Position numbers and translations under genes: made by a program. The notes under the pieces were generated by a model. It made no database searches. It was given only the letters and a program-made list of their open reading frames with translations, and was not told where the DNA came from. DNA of 64,000 nucleotides from assembly GCF_009389715.1 (NCBI RefSeq), contig NC_052400.1:19933674-19997673 (forward strand). The letters run 5' to 3'. Shown here in pieces: positions 32,598-45,800 of the stretch (its first letter is position 1; the number at the start of each line of letters is the position of its first letter). Origin of the DNA: Phoenix dactylifera. Lineage: Eukaryota; Streptophyta; Magnoliopsida; Arecales; Arecaceae.

Positions 32598-34217
32598 ACA
32601 GATTCTTTCTCCTTAACAAGGCCATAAGACTGGTTACCATCATAATCAGTTCTTAATTCTCCCACCAAATATAATGATATAACAACAAATTAAGTTCCAA
32701 ACCTCCTTCATTGGAGGACGACTTTCGCATTAGTGGACTGTTGCCAGCATGTTCCTCCACTTTCTATCTGAGTCGGGAAAAGGCAAAAAAAAAAAAGCAG
32801 TTCCACCCAAGAGGATTGGCATCTTTGGCCTCTCCTTGCGAAGGGAAGGTTATGCTGGTGTGATGGGGTATGTCTTATTATTGACTCGGTACCTTCTGCA
32901 TAAATGCAGAAAGATGTGGAGCTGGCACTCGGGTGATATCTCCATTATCCTATTCAAAGTACGTGGAACCCTAGTTCAAGCTAGGCTGAGAGGCACTGCA
33001 GTACCCACGAGTAAAAAAAAAGGGGAGAAGGTTAAGAAGCTGCACGAAAAAAGCACTCTGAAGTACCATTGTAGTTGCAGAAAACCAGGTGCAAGTCATA
33101 ACGTTGTTTGATTTTATACATGTTGTGATGAAGACCAGAATGCCAATGGGGATTGCCCCATAGTTGGGACTTCTCTTCATCCATTAACGCAGATCGGCAT
33201 GAAGCGTTGGTCCATTGCTATTTGACGTTCTTTGGGTGCAATATAGTACATAATCTATCGAGCCTAATTCGTCTGTAGCATTTAGCAACCGTATGACGGC
33301 TTTTTTATTCAGACAATAAATATCAAGCCCAGGAGGCCTGCGAGGCTTGGTTAGTCCATTGAGATTTGTGGAAGGAACAATTTTCCAAAAGGCTCCACCA
33401 CTGCGAACATTTTCTTCCACTCTAGGATGTGCTCATAGACGCTAAATAAATAGTGGATATAAAGACAAATAAATTATGATTTACTCTGACTAATAAACGA
33501 CATGTTTAATACACATTTAAATACGTGATATAAAAGAAAAGAGAGGCCGTCATGAATCATGATCAGGGGTCATGGTCGAAATTTACACTGTAATTCTTAC
33601 CCATGACTTGGACATCATTTCCGTCTCCGAGGGCTGTAACTGATGACGACGATAAAGAAATTCTGAGTATATGAAGTATTAGAAGAGTTGGTGGAATATA
33701 CAATTCATTGGGGGCAAAGATAAAGAGCTTGAATTAATATATGGTAGTTTCTCAAAAGCCATCTTATAAGTCAGTCTCCTCATCCGAAGATGACGTAGAG
33801 ATAGTTTGCTGATTAGGTTAACCGTCTCCATTCTCCAATTATGTAGTAGAATGGGCAAATTGGCAATGAGAAACTTCTCTATCTTCCTTTTAATATATCT
33901 TTTCAGTGTCTTGCTAAATCTTTGACTGGAAACAATTTCCACAGTATTCATGACCGAGAACTTATCATCAACTCAATTAGCCAAAGCCCTAACAAAAAAA
34001 CAAACCTCCCAAACTTACAAAACTAATAAAACGGGTCCATGGATATGACGGAAATCACAATCACTTTCCATGGCTTCTCCTTCAAGTACAAACGAATCTT
34101 CTTTTCTTCTATAAATTGTCTAATGGAAGCAAGCTTGCTGGCCACTGGATTCTGTCCATTCTGTGGGAAAAATGGGCAGAAGCATGAAGGTCACTTCAAG
34201 TTGTTGCTGACATTGTC
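32598..34217. other. Intergenic, no gene assigned
   Basis: A 120-codon plus-strand frame at 32749-33111 and a 90-codon minus-strand frame at 33679-33951 are unrecognised and carry no domain I can name. Confidence 0.35.
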
Positions 34218-35000
34218 ATAACCTAGGCTTTTTTTTTTTTCTAATAGCAAAAACGGCATTTCATATAGCTCTTAACTGGGTACAACCAACCAAGTTAAGA
34301 AAAAGAAAATGATACAATGAAGATGGAATCTCATCGGTCGTGGTCCAGATGAAATCTCCGGAGTGCCGGACAACGAAGAAGACATTCCAGTCTGCAGCTC
34401 TATTCGCCTCCCGAAACACGTGTGCTGCCTGAAATGACTCTATCTCCTTGACTAGTCTGCGAGTCTCACTGATCAACGGATACTTGTCCCCATAACGATC
34501 CACTCCCCGTATCCAATCGATCATCGTGGAAGAGTTCCCCTCAAGACGGACCCTGTTTGCTCTAAGGACTCTCCTCACAAAAGAAATATCCTCTCAGGCG
34601 GCCCGAAGCTCCACCTCAATGACGGTCAGGCCGATGGTGCGCCGACCCCCCACCACTATCATCCTACCGAGATAGTTTCTGATTACAAAGTCCACTCCAC
34701 CATACATCCCATACGCCGACATGCCACCATCGAAATTGACTTTGAGATGACCAATAGATGGGGGTACCCACAAAAAGAGAGTGAATCTGGGCGCTGTGAA
34801 AGCGGAACGGGTATCCCAGATGTTTCTGGCCATTCCAAAGAAACTCGATGCGGCAGCCGTGATAATCTTCACTGCATGACGAAATGCCCTGCCCACCACC
34901 GTCATCGGCGCTGACCTACTATCCTCAAAGACACAAGTGGTAGGCCAAGTATGCCCTCTTGATCCCCTCCTCAACAGAGCTCAGTCGTCTCATGGAATCC
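34218..35000 (-). mobile_element. 5'-truncated LINE copy with RNase H domain
   Basis: The T-run at about 34219-34232 is the poly(A) end on the minus strand. Two adjacent frames (34974-34594 and 34578-34261) encode an RNase H-like domain: LKVNFDGG with the first catalytic Asp kept, VDFVIRN, EVELRAA, RLEGNSSTMIDW and HVFREANRAADW. A single stop separates the two frames, making this the best-preserved copy in the window. The left boundary is clear and the right one is not. Confidence 0.78.
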
Positions 35001-37240
35001 CTCAAATAGTATAGCAAGTCCTTTCCATTACCACAATCATTCATGCATCATCCGTTGCATGGAAGCGTGGGATGGAAAAGGCAAGGCCGTCGCGACTTCG
35101 CTCTTAAGTCATCGTATGATGGTATGCCGCACATCAAAAATGATGACATGTTTACACATTAAAATTCATTATATATTCAGTGAGCCACGTTCTTGGACAC
35201 AATAAAGCTCAACTTGTCGCTACCTCTGCGTTAACGGGAACTAAAACTTGCCTCAGTACATTCATACGTACGGTACCATGGTAACGGGCCATGCATGCAT
35301 CTTGGAACGTATAGTTGCCTTAACTTGGCTTACAACTTCATTCTCGTTGACACACAACAGTATATAACACCAACCCTCTTGCATCTTGAGTAATATTGAA
35401 CGTGATGCCATGAAATCTTACAAACTGACGAGGAATTTAGGCCTGGCAACATGCACCATGAGTCTCACGTATTTGGATTGACGAATTGGAGCAAAAGTTG
35501 GACGTGCATGGGACCTACTCTCGTCCCACCTGAGAGTAGATGATGAGCTTCCCTTCTGTCTGGGTCATGTTCAACTGAGCTGAGATGAGCTTCCACTCAG
35601 CTACAAACAAGTGTCCGAGGCAAAGAATAATGGCGGTTTGTTAGTTTAAAGCACAGCATCCAATGTGAGCGGGGTGGAGGGGGACCGCCACTATGGAGAG
35701 AACACAAGCATGTGTACATTGAACATTTGTTGCCTACTTTCGCTGTAATAAACGTGGGAATATCTTTTTCTTGTTCAAAAAAAAAAAAAGAAAGAAGGGA
35801 AGGCAGAGCCCAGTGGCAGCCTCCCTAACGAGACGCCAAATGCATGCTTATGAATGGGATAGAGATAAGTTTGAGCTCTGGTGTTTGTTAGTCTGATGTT
35901 CTGTTTTGCGTTATGGCCGGCAACCGGGGTGGTCCATACGAGAAGATCGGGATTGGCTGCGAGTTAATTCGACCATGAGGGGTCATCATCGAGTGGGCGT
36001 CATGCATGAGGATCGCAAGAGGTCATAATGGATGAGGATATATATGTGGTTCAAGGATCCCGTATCGTGTTGCACAGCTTCTATGGACTGCAAAAAATTA
36101 ATAAAAGATTGGAAGTTATAATATCCATGACCAGTTCTTTCTGCTTGCAGAAAGTGAGCATTAAATTCCAGCAGCCATTTAAGCGGGTGCAAAAAAAAAT
36201 AAATTAAGAGACTAGAACCGCATAATGAGTCATACGATATCTTTGCAGTGTTTATAATCAAATGAGTCGGTAATAATCATTAGCATCAAATCCATGGAAA
36301 TCTTTCACAACAATCATATGACACCTTTTTCTTTCTCATCCTTCAATTTCAGAACTAAAACAATGCGCAACGGGGAGGGAGAGAGAGAGTATATTGAGTC
36401 TAGACCTCTTATGCCTGCTTTGTGGAATATGAACAAGAAACAATCGTCTAAAATCTTGCTCATTAAACTTTAAAATCTTCTGAGAAAGTAAGCAGCGAAC
36501 TGTTATATAATATTTTCCATCCTTGGATTCCATTATCGGTACAGGTTATCCTGAGGGAAACAGAAGTCCATGCGAACAAAATGTCGAGCCAACAATTCAG
36601 CCTGGCCCTCAGACCACCATTTGATGAGGACTGGCCAACCCATAGAGCCAAAGTCTCGTGATAACGGGACCCATCTGGAAACCAACTCACCGTATCAATG
36701 ATTCCTCCTAATCCCATTCAGGGAGGCCACCTCTTTACAAGTCATGACCACCGGCTAAGTAGCAAAAGTGAGGGTGGCCTTTACAAGTGGAATATCTCCA
36801 TTATTACTGTAAAGAACTTGAGAAAAGGGAGAGAGCACTTGGTGAGGAGTCCCGAGTCCACACGGCTGTGTACGTGGATGAAGGCATACGGCTAAGCCAG
36901 GTATGACCAACTCGATCCCCCGTGTCGAAGAGGCCGTCTTCTGGATGCATGCATTAAAATTTCTACTCGGACCACTGGGTCGGTACGGTATATAGTCCGC
37001 GTTGATTGATATATACTCACCGTCCATTCTTTTTCATCAATATGGCCGAAAGCCAAAGTCACATCCAGACATCATGCCACGCACGGATGGATCGATGTGG
37101 ATGGGTTTGATGAGGACTCGATCAACAGCAGCCGTGCGCATATAGAAATTTTTATTCACATATTCGGAAAATAATCTTGTGGCCGAGTGTATGTTTAGAC
37201 TCGCATGTGTCATGCATGACTTGATTGTATTATTCTAGAC

Positions 37241-37244
<4 letters not shown>
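35001..37244. other. Intergenic, no gene seen
   Basis: Short reading frames on both strands near 36460-37030 are unrecognised. Confidence 0.4.

Positions 37245-37314
<70 letters not shown>
37245..37314. repeat. TA microsatellite
   Basis: About 34 TA units. Confidence 0.97.
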
Positions 37315-37318
<4 letters not shown>

Positions 37319-37590
37319 ATGTTCTTAATTCTCATGCTGATATTTTCATTTACATGGGTGTGCATATTTACAAGTGCATTGGCCTCTTTTTCGTAGCTGG
37401 ATATGTAGAGCCATTTATCTGGAAAATGCTAGATTCTAACAATTAATTACATGAATGAAAAATCTTTGAAAGATCCGCAAGAGACACTCTTATTCCTTTT
37501 GTATGGCTCTCTGATATGAAATTAATCTTATGAGGTAGAGTAACCTTCTTTTAACTTGAATCCAATGTGTTACAACACAAATGATGGAAA

Positions 37591-37591
37591 T

Positions 37592-37641
<50 letters not shown>
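37591..37641. repeat. TA microsatellite
   Basis: TA units with a single extra T near 37611; a further TA/TG microsatellite follows at 38000-38033. Confidence 0.95.
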
Positions 37642-37642
<1 letters not shown>

Positions 37643-38089
37643 CTTTAACTTTTTGGTGAGAAAAGCATGACATGAATGTAATGAATAGTTTTTCATTAAG
37701 TGATAGTTGAGGTTCTCTATATTAATTGCTACCATTATATTGTAGAAAAATGCTTTACTGCACTACTCCAGCTTCATACGGTGATTGGTAGACTGGTGTG
37801 CAAGGCCTACAATTGCTATTCATGTGATCTTTGTGTGTCATACTAATTCATGACTTCCACAATGGATTGGTGTGCACATAATAATAATAATAAAAATAAT
37901 TTACATTTCAGTGAGATCATTGAGCAAGTCTTTTAAGCAACGTACCAGGTGGATTAGTAAAATTTTGTAGTATTTTAAATAAAAAAAGGATAAATACTGT
38001 ATATATGTGTGTGTGTGTATATATATGTATGTATGATTTCATTAATTGAACCTTAGGTGCTGATGAAGTATTTTGACCGTGTATTTTGC

Positions 38090-38520
38090 TTGCGATTTTT
38101 TTGGAGCGCCGTACATACGCAAGGATGTAAGTATGGAACTGCCAGCCAGTGGCTGGAAACGGATGTCTTCAATTTCTCGCCAGATTACCCGCGAGAAACG
38201 GCAGAGGAAATGCTGCCATCGCCGAATCGAGAACGGGTTGGGTGGCCCGGACGAGGGTTCAGAAACCACCCACGCGATACGGAAGCGGGCCCCAGTCGCA
38301 GGAGGCCGATAATGGACACGTGTCCAAAGATTATTCGCTTTAACGAGCATTCGCTGCTCCACCAGGATCCGTCATCCGTGGGCAGTGGACTCGAGCGAAT
38401 CACGACTGGCCGAGTTGATCGTGGAGTCCGGTCCACCCACCACGGTCGGGCTTGATGCGGTTGGACCGGTCTCCACGATGACCGACCCCGATCCGAATCG
38501 ACCGGGGATGAGGAGGCAAA
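38090..38520. other. GC-rich island without an assigned gene
   Basis: A sharp GC-rich block in AT-rich DNA, open for about 80-130 codons in several frames on both strands. The composition alone explains the open frames and no domain is recognisable. It contains the palindrome described at 38313-38326. Confidence 0.4.
38313..38326. promoter_or_regulatory. G-box palindrome
   Basis: TGGACACGTGTCCA is a perfect 14-bp palindrome centred on the G-box core CACGTG, which bZIP and bHLH factors bind in plants. No transcription unit beside it is identified. Confidence 0.45.
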
Positions 38521-38779
38521 ACCGTTTTTCTAAGTTACAGATAAAAAATTACTAAGAATATTTAGTTGGTACATTTAGCTGTAATCTTATATTACGAACT
38601 CGGTAACATAAATCACATCTCTCCTCATCCTCTTCCTCAAAACCATAGCCGTTCAGCAGTTGCGACCTTCTCTTTAACATAACTTGCATTTCCGGTATAC
38701 AGTTAGCTAATATTCTTATTTTTCCCTTCTATTTAGATAACACGTGGAGGAAATAGAATGTTGTGCATAGGCAGTCGAT

Positions 38780-39066
38780 TTCAACTGGCAATGTTTGAGT
38801 ACTTGGTTCATGAAGCAAGCTAGAAAACTAGGGCTTGCCGAGCAGCTGTTAAAAGCCAGCTAGTTGTTACCATCAAATTTGCTTATATTGAAGGCCAATA
38901 AGACTGTGGATTGGATGGCCTCGTATGTAGCCAATTACTCTAAATGTGCTTTATAGGTCGGAGAGAGGAAGTTGTCTAAAGCGCTCCAAAATTTATTATT
39001 TTTCAATTTTTTTTTGATATATTCGTACTAGAACTGCATAAATCATCCGTTTTAGCGAAAAAAATG
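38780..39066 (+). mobile_element. LINE 3'-end fragment
   Basis: A residual frame reads ANKTVDWMASYVANY near 38891, then CGTACTAGAACTGCATAA and TCATCCGTTTTAGCGAAAA, matching the tails at 53549 and 54418. Confidence 0.65.
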
Positions 39067-39729
39067 TCATGATAAAATATTGCTCCCAATGCATGCATGA
39101 TATATCTTAAGCATAATTTTAAAAAAAAGGTGAGAATTAACAACTAGTTTACATCAAAAATGTATCTTGCATCGTGGAGAGCGCCAAGGCATGTAGCATT
39201 GGTTTGCACGGGGGTGGCATCATAATGTTGCTATCTAACCACTCATATGAACGAAATCTTTAAGAATCTCACCCTCCACAAAAAGAAAATGAGTGTAATG
39301 TATTAAATAAAAGTGGTAATCATGTAATTACAAAAATATTTAAAATATTTTGTTAATTAGTGGGATCCAAGTTAATGTCCCCCATCCAAGTTAATAGTCC
39401 TATAACTTATTAATCCTATCAAGATATATTAATTAATATTATAGAATTAATGTTTTTATTTATACTTATAATATACTATTTTTAACACTAATATTTATTT
39501 TGATTCGAAAAATAAGACAAATAGAAGTAATATATTAAATAATTTCATTGTATAAATATAAAGTACAATACTATATCTCTACTATAATTTAAAATTATCA
39601 TTGAATAATAATATGACAATAATATGATTAATAATATATTATAATATAATATATATTAATATAATATAACATATAATATTGATATAATATATTGATGGTA
39701 TATTAACATACTAATTTTTTAGCTAGATT
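39067..39729. other. Intergenic, extremely AT-rich
   Basis: 39420-39715 is almost only A and T with short palindromic ATAT runs. No gene is seen. Confidence 0.5.
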
Positions 39730-39951
39730 GAGGGGCCTTTTTGGCCCAAGATTATTATCTTGGGAGGATCTTGAATGCTCGATCTCAAAGATGATTATTT
39801 CATCACTGGGTTGGACGATAATTGAAGAATGAGGATGATCTGAAATTACTGCTATATAAAATTATTGTGTTGCAATCAAATATAGTCACCTCATTATCTC
39901 TACTCACATAATTCTTGATCTTGAAATTATCATCTTATACTAAACACCTCT
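39730..39951. mobile_element. MITE candidate
   Basis: The left end GAGGGGCCTTTTTGGCCCAA and the right end read inward, GAGGTGTTTAGTATAAGATG, are similar, and both continue into ATTATTATC-like sequence. The ends resemble Tourist/Harbinger termini. The target duplication is unclear. Confidence 0.35.
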
Positions 39952-41273
39952 TTTTTTCTTTTTTTTTTTTTTTTGGTACAAAACCTGACACCTCTTTAGT
40001 GCTGTTCATTTTCCAACAAGACGTCTTGGAACCAAAGCCCTGGGCAGAGGAGGCAGGCAGATGGGGGCCATGGGATGTGCATGTCCAATGACAGCTAAAT
40101 CAAGCAAATCTTCTTCACCGCATTCCTTCCTTCCCCTTCCATTTATCTTATTATTTTATTAGATTATATTCAACATCAATTGATACTGAAACGATTCACT
40201 TCATCACTTCTTCCTGTTTTCCAAAGAATAAGCGCATTTTATTAGTTGCAACAGTTCAATATCAAATCAATTATAGATGTTCAGCACCAAAAGATTCATG
40301 TTATCCTATCTCTTCCAACGTTCGTGCACTAAGATCCTGCATAAGACCACTTACCAATGAGACGAGCTGCGTCTAGCTCTCGGCTCTCCGCTCTCAGCGT
40401 CCAGATCAGTAATTGAGAAGGGAGTTCATCAAATTTGATGCCTTAACCACTTTCTAAGTTAAATCTTGAATTAAATCCAAGCTTCTTTTAGTTTTTGTGA
40501 CCACGGAGTTGTACGAACTTAGTTTTTATATAGAACTAGTGTTAACATGAAGGTTAAGTTTTGTTCATTGCTCGGCGAAACAAACTTGATAAGATATTCT
40601 TTCCTGAAAGATTATTTCTAGTGGTCGATTGGGTCGATCAGGAGGCAAGATTTAGTTTTGCCTTGGTATAAGGATTTAGCATTTCTAATAGACTAAGAAC
40701 ACGGAAAAGAAAGAAAGCAGTTGTCACTTAAAAATCCTTTTTAGCTTCACTTCAATATTGAAGTGTGATTAAAATGACTCTAGGTTATGCCTAATGATCC
40801 GGTGTTGAGGAAAAAGTTTTTTAGGGGTGCAACGGTCGATGCGTATAAAGTGGTCCTTGAACGAGACTATGAACCAATTCAAATTTAATAGCTATGATTC
40901 TGCTCTGGCCAAGTTCTGGATGGGACAAACCAGATCTAGCTCATTCAATTGTATATGATATGCACCTTGACCTTCTTATTCATAATTATTTTCAGCATTA
41001 AATACCATCTTTTAGATAATTTTTTTTCTTATCTTGGTAACTCTATTTTTGGTAGTTGTCAGTAGTTAGCTGCATGGATAACTCTCTATTATCTCGATAG
41101 TTTTTTGTTAATTTCAACACCAAACTATCCAAATATTTTTCAACTTTTCTTTTGACTCTATAAATAAGAGCTACCCAACCATTTCATATAAGTACAATGG
41201 GATTCAAGATCAAAAATCAATTAGTAATAAAATATGGATGGATAAAAATATTATCCATTTTTTAATCAGATTT

Positions 41274-41345
41274 GGTGGCATGGCCAAGTGGTAAGGCGGT
41301 CCACTTGTAACTTATAACTCGAATTTCTTTCCATTCGATGAATTG
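41274..41345 (+). pseudogene. tRNA-like relic
   Basis: GGTGGCATGGCCAAGTGGTA resembles the 5' half of a tRNA (A box TGGCCAAGTGG) and recalls organellar tRNA-Cys. The 3' half does not form a proper T arm or acceptor stem. It may instead be a SINE head. Confidence 0.35.
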
Positions 41346-42716
41346 AAGGGGGAACCAAACAAAGGCATGAAGAAACAATCTGCACGGTACCAAGTAAGTA
41401 GTAGGAAGAAGTCAAAGCAAACGTCAGGATAGGAGAAAAAAGAAGGGCATGAATTTATCAATGTTTCTTAAAGCCTTTTTATTAATTTTTATTTTGTGTT
41501 TGAATAATCCTCTTTTTATGGCCAAATATCTTTACGGCTAAGGAATGGGATTGAATCTATCTATTCTGGCTATAAAGCAAAGCAAGGTAGATGCCAGTTT
41601 GCTTAAGACTCGAATAATTAGTTTATCGTGATCTCTTCAAGTTTTAAAATATAAATTATTAATTAAATCTCAATCGATGCAATACTATTGGCTATTTATT
41701 ATAATTGACCGATGGTTAATTAATTTTTAGACGAAAATAAAAAATATTTATGAAAGAAATGATTCATTTGCAACCTTGATTAAATGATAATGGATTAACT
41801 TATTCATGATATATCTTATAAATAAGTTATTCACACTGCACCATCTGTGATTCCATGTCGGAAAAAAAAGTGGTTCATCCACAACAAGCTCGATGGCTGT
41901 TGGAGCTAACCGGGACCAAATTTGATGTGCAAGACTCACATGATTATGATAAGCTAACTTGCCTTTAAGATCAATTAATGTGTCATGACTATTCCCTTTT
42001 CTAAGCACTTTTTTTTTTCTGTCATAAAAACAGGGGGGAGGAAGACGCCGCCACCTCTATCGTTTGTATGTGGGTAAGCGTGCTGGTGTCGCCCGAGCAC
42101 GCCTCTCCTGAGCTCTTCCCACTGTCCGATACTTGCGTGACCGACGCTCTAATTCCTTGCTCCGCCCGTTTCAGCCATGGAATCTCCGGCGGTTCCTCCG
42201 CTCTTATTCCCTCTGTGATCTCAACCCCTGCGGCGAGGAAAAGAGAGAGAAGAGGAAACACAGCACCGAAAACAGTGCATTAAGTAAAACAAATCGAATT
42301 AAAAGCGGAAGCCTTTCGAAAGATCGTATTTTGAGAGTTCCTGAGGTTAATAATGGTGGTTTGCCATGTGGGTGTTCGATTTCCTGGCCTGGCGTTGAGG
42401 GTTTTGGGAGATTGAACGCGGACTTTGGCGGGGAGAGAGTAAAAAGGGAGACCGCTTTTCCTCTGTTTTTGTTCCGAGGTTTTTTGTCCCTTTTGAGCAT
42501 GGTCGTCGTCTGAGAAGTTTTTCTCAGGGCTCCTCCCGGCTGTGGAGGGCTTGGAAGGGAGTTCCATTCGTGTCCTCTTATTCTGTCAGCGTTTTCTGAT
42601 CTTCTTTTGGTATTTTCTTCTTGGATGATAGTTTAAACGCTGTCCTCTGTCTTCCTTCCACCAGCCTATGCTAGTTCCTCCTGGTTTTCTTTTGTTATAA
42701 ACTTTTATTGTTTGTA

Positions 42717-42724
42717 TTTATATA
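42717..42724 (+). promoter_or_regulatory. TATA box candidate of the Aux/IAA gene
   Basis: TTTATATA, 158 bases upstream of the start codon. Confidence 0.4.
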
Positions 42725-42881
42725 GCTAGTTGGTGTTTCTTCAATACAGTTGTAATCTTTTCTGGTTCCTTTCCCCTGTGCACTAAAACAGAAAAAGTCG
42801 CTCTCTGTTCCTCTTAATTCTTTCTTCCATTATTTTCCCTCCAAACAAAAAAAAATCTTTCTCCCATTAACCAGAAGAGTC

Positions 42882-45800
42882 ATGGAAGAAGATTTTAGGA
42901 AAGGAGAAGAATGTCCTCATCTGCTTGATCTCATTCCAAATGAGAGAGATTGGATGGTCAAGGAAGTGGGTGGAGGAGGAAAAGGATTTGGAGTCATAGA
43001 AGAGAAAAAGCTTGAGCTGAGGCTTGGCCTCCCTGGGAGTGAAGACTGGCCAGCAGTTATGGGGAAACAAGAAGAGCATTCTGTTGAGTCTGCTCTATCT
43101 CTTGGTCACTACAAGCTTTGTAAAACCTCAGGCATCAATCCTTCTTCTGTTGGAGCCAAAAGAGGATTTTTTGACACAGTTGAGTCCAAAACAGAAGGTA
43201 TGCTAGTAGCAGACAAGAAGAGTTAGTCTTCGGTGGTCCTTCTTCTTTCCGCGGTCTTTTTAACCATTGATTTCTTCTTATTCCTGTTCTTCCTTAGTTT
43301 TTCAACAGCAGCAACAACAGCATCCTGGCTTTCTCCAACTTCAGGCTAAAGGGAAGGACTTATCACCGAAGACAAATGGGAGAGCAGAGCAGCAGAGCCT
43401 TGAGAGAAAGGCATGTGGATCTTCAGTAGCGCATGGTTCTGCTGCTGCTCCTTCTCGTAATGCAGCTGGAGCCAACAACAGCTCCCAGACAAGGTAGTAA
43501 TCGTAGTCTTCTGCCCTTGAGCTTTTCATTCTTTCTTTCTTAGTTTTTTAAAAGGCCACCCTGTTAGTCGCTGTTTATTTATTTGGAGGACTATTCCTTG
43601 GAGCTTGGTCATGTTCCTTTATTTCTTAGGTGTGTGACCATTTTAGCGTTATCAGGTTTAAAGCTTTCCCATGTCTGTTTTTAAGTCGAGCTTGTGGAGA
43701 GGGAGATTGTGGCTGGAAACTATGTTACTGTTGCAGCATTTATTTTTCATATTAAACTCAACGGCTCTTTTTATTTATACTTTTTTTTTTGTTTTTCTTT
43801 TTGGTGAGTTTGTTTTCCGATCATATATAATGACTATAGTTGAGCACCTTTAGATACTTGCTTTCAGATCTCTGACTTGTATTCACGATTTAGATTTTTA
43901 ATAATATCTACGTAGCTTCGAAGTTATTAACATACCTGCGTACTTTTGGTTTTCCCTTTTTCCTGGAATTTCCTCCTTTTTTTTTTTTCTGGATCTCACA
44001 TAATTGTTTAGTTGCAGAACAACAAGTAGATTCGTATACTGCCTTTTATATTCTAGCTAGAAATCATTTTGATGTTTGGCTTTACTATTTCTTTCGAATT
44101 GCAACGGCTATTGCAAGATCTTGTACAATTGATATTTCTTTAGATTTGCTCTTCTTTTATTGAGAATATGAATTCGCTCATCTTTGTTTTATTCATCTAG
44201 CTAAGTTCGATCCTTATCTTCCTCTGTTATTGTTTGTGAAAGCAGGACTGCCACAACTCCGGTTGTTGGGTGGCCTCCCATTCGTTCCTTCAGAAGGAAT
44301 CTTGCAAGCACTTCCAAACCATCCCTTGAATCAGAGAATGGAGGCCTGGAAACAGCAATTAAGCCTGAGAATGGTGGGAAAGGCTTGTTTGTGAAGATCA
44401 ACATGGATGGAATACCCATTGGAAGAAAAGTAGATTTGAAGGCCTATGATAGCTATGAGAAGCTTCCTCTGGCCGTCAATGAGCTCTTTCAAGGCCTTCT
44501 TGCAGGTATATTCCCTAATATCCAATGTGGACAAAGCACAAAAATGAAATGGAATCCAATAAAGTTATCACTTCATCAAATTTATCTTGGGGTCTAAAAC
44601 CTACATGGATGTCTCATAATTTTAAGACATCAGAGCTCCACCAAACATTCTATTATGAGATTGTATAGCAAAAAGATAAGAAGCAGAGTGATGGCTCTGC
44701 TTATGATTTATACTGAAGTTTGGTGATAACCTTGAGGCCTTCCAGATGCAACAACTATTGCAATGTGCAGAACAATCTGTAGATAGTGCGTCTCTGCCTA
44801 TGTAGTGACCGCATGCTAATTTTGTGCTCCCTGGGCTTTGTTAGTGCATTCCTAACCTGAGGTTTATTTAATCTTTGATTCCATTTGCTTAGCTCAAAGG
44901 GATCCTCTTGCTGCTGGAAATCAGAAGAATCCTGAAGAAAAGCCAGCAATTACAGGTTTACTAGATGGAAATGGCGAATATACTTTGGTTTATGAAGACG
45001 ATGAAGGCGACAAGATGCTGGTGGGGGATGTCCCTTGGGAGTAAGTTTTTCATCAGCTTGGTATTGATTTTTATTTTATGCTAGGGGATCTAAATTGGTG
45101 CACAAATACTTGCGAACCAGGCATTCACTGGGCCTGCACATTTGATTTACAATTTAAAATCTATTTCATTAACTTTGGTTTTATAGCCTTGTAACATATG
45201 CTAATCAAAGCAGTAGATTTGTTATATCGTTTTCCTGACATTACTGATTGAAATCTTCCCCTTTACATGGCTCGAATCATTTTGTCTTCGTTGAAGTGTC
45301 GCTGGAAACTGAAATTCCAGTATTATACTCTAACCTGTAAATAGTGTAAAACTCTATGGTTAGATCAGACCTTGGGAAACTCATTTGAAATTCTTCACCC
45401 TGTGATTATCCTCGAGGCCTTCACTCGAAAGAGGGAAAAAAAATGTTTGTAGTGGTGAACGTTGCCTGTTCCTTTATAGTCACCTTTTCTCTTCTAGATG
45501 TTAAAATTGAACCAAGTATGCAACCATGCAGTGTGAAGTTCTGTCAACTGTTTATACACGAATATCGAAATGCCTACAAAAGTTCTCTCTATTTATGTTC
45601 TTCTTCCGTTTGGTTCTTGCAGCATGTTTGTTTCCATGGCGAAGAGATTGCGTGTGTTGAAGAGTTCCGAGCTTTCTGCATCTTCTGTAAGTCCATTCTC
45701 TAGTTTTTTTTTTTTTCTCACTATGTGGGGATCATAAACTCTGCTTGATCTTTTCCTTTTGTCAAGTTTTGTATTTGATGATTGGAGTTTCTCTCTAGAA

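Larger units (their letters stand above)
39952..42881. other. Intergenic; Aux/IAA upstream region
   Basis: No gene is assigned. 42030-42560 is GC-rich with open frames on both strands and could be an untranslated exon or promoter DNA. A tRNA-like relic lies at 41274-41345. Confidence 0.4.

Noticed and set aside
32749-33111. 120-codon frame with Lys-rich runs
   Set aside because: Crosses two A-runs and shows no domain; kept only as unassigned intergenic sequence.
38057-38455. 132- and 106-codon frames on opposite strands
   Set aside because: Explained by the GC island composition; no homology recognised.
42133-42513. 126-codon frame upstream of the Aux/IAA gene
   Set aside because: GC-rich with frames open on both strands; no family features. 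It may be leader or promoter DNA.
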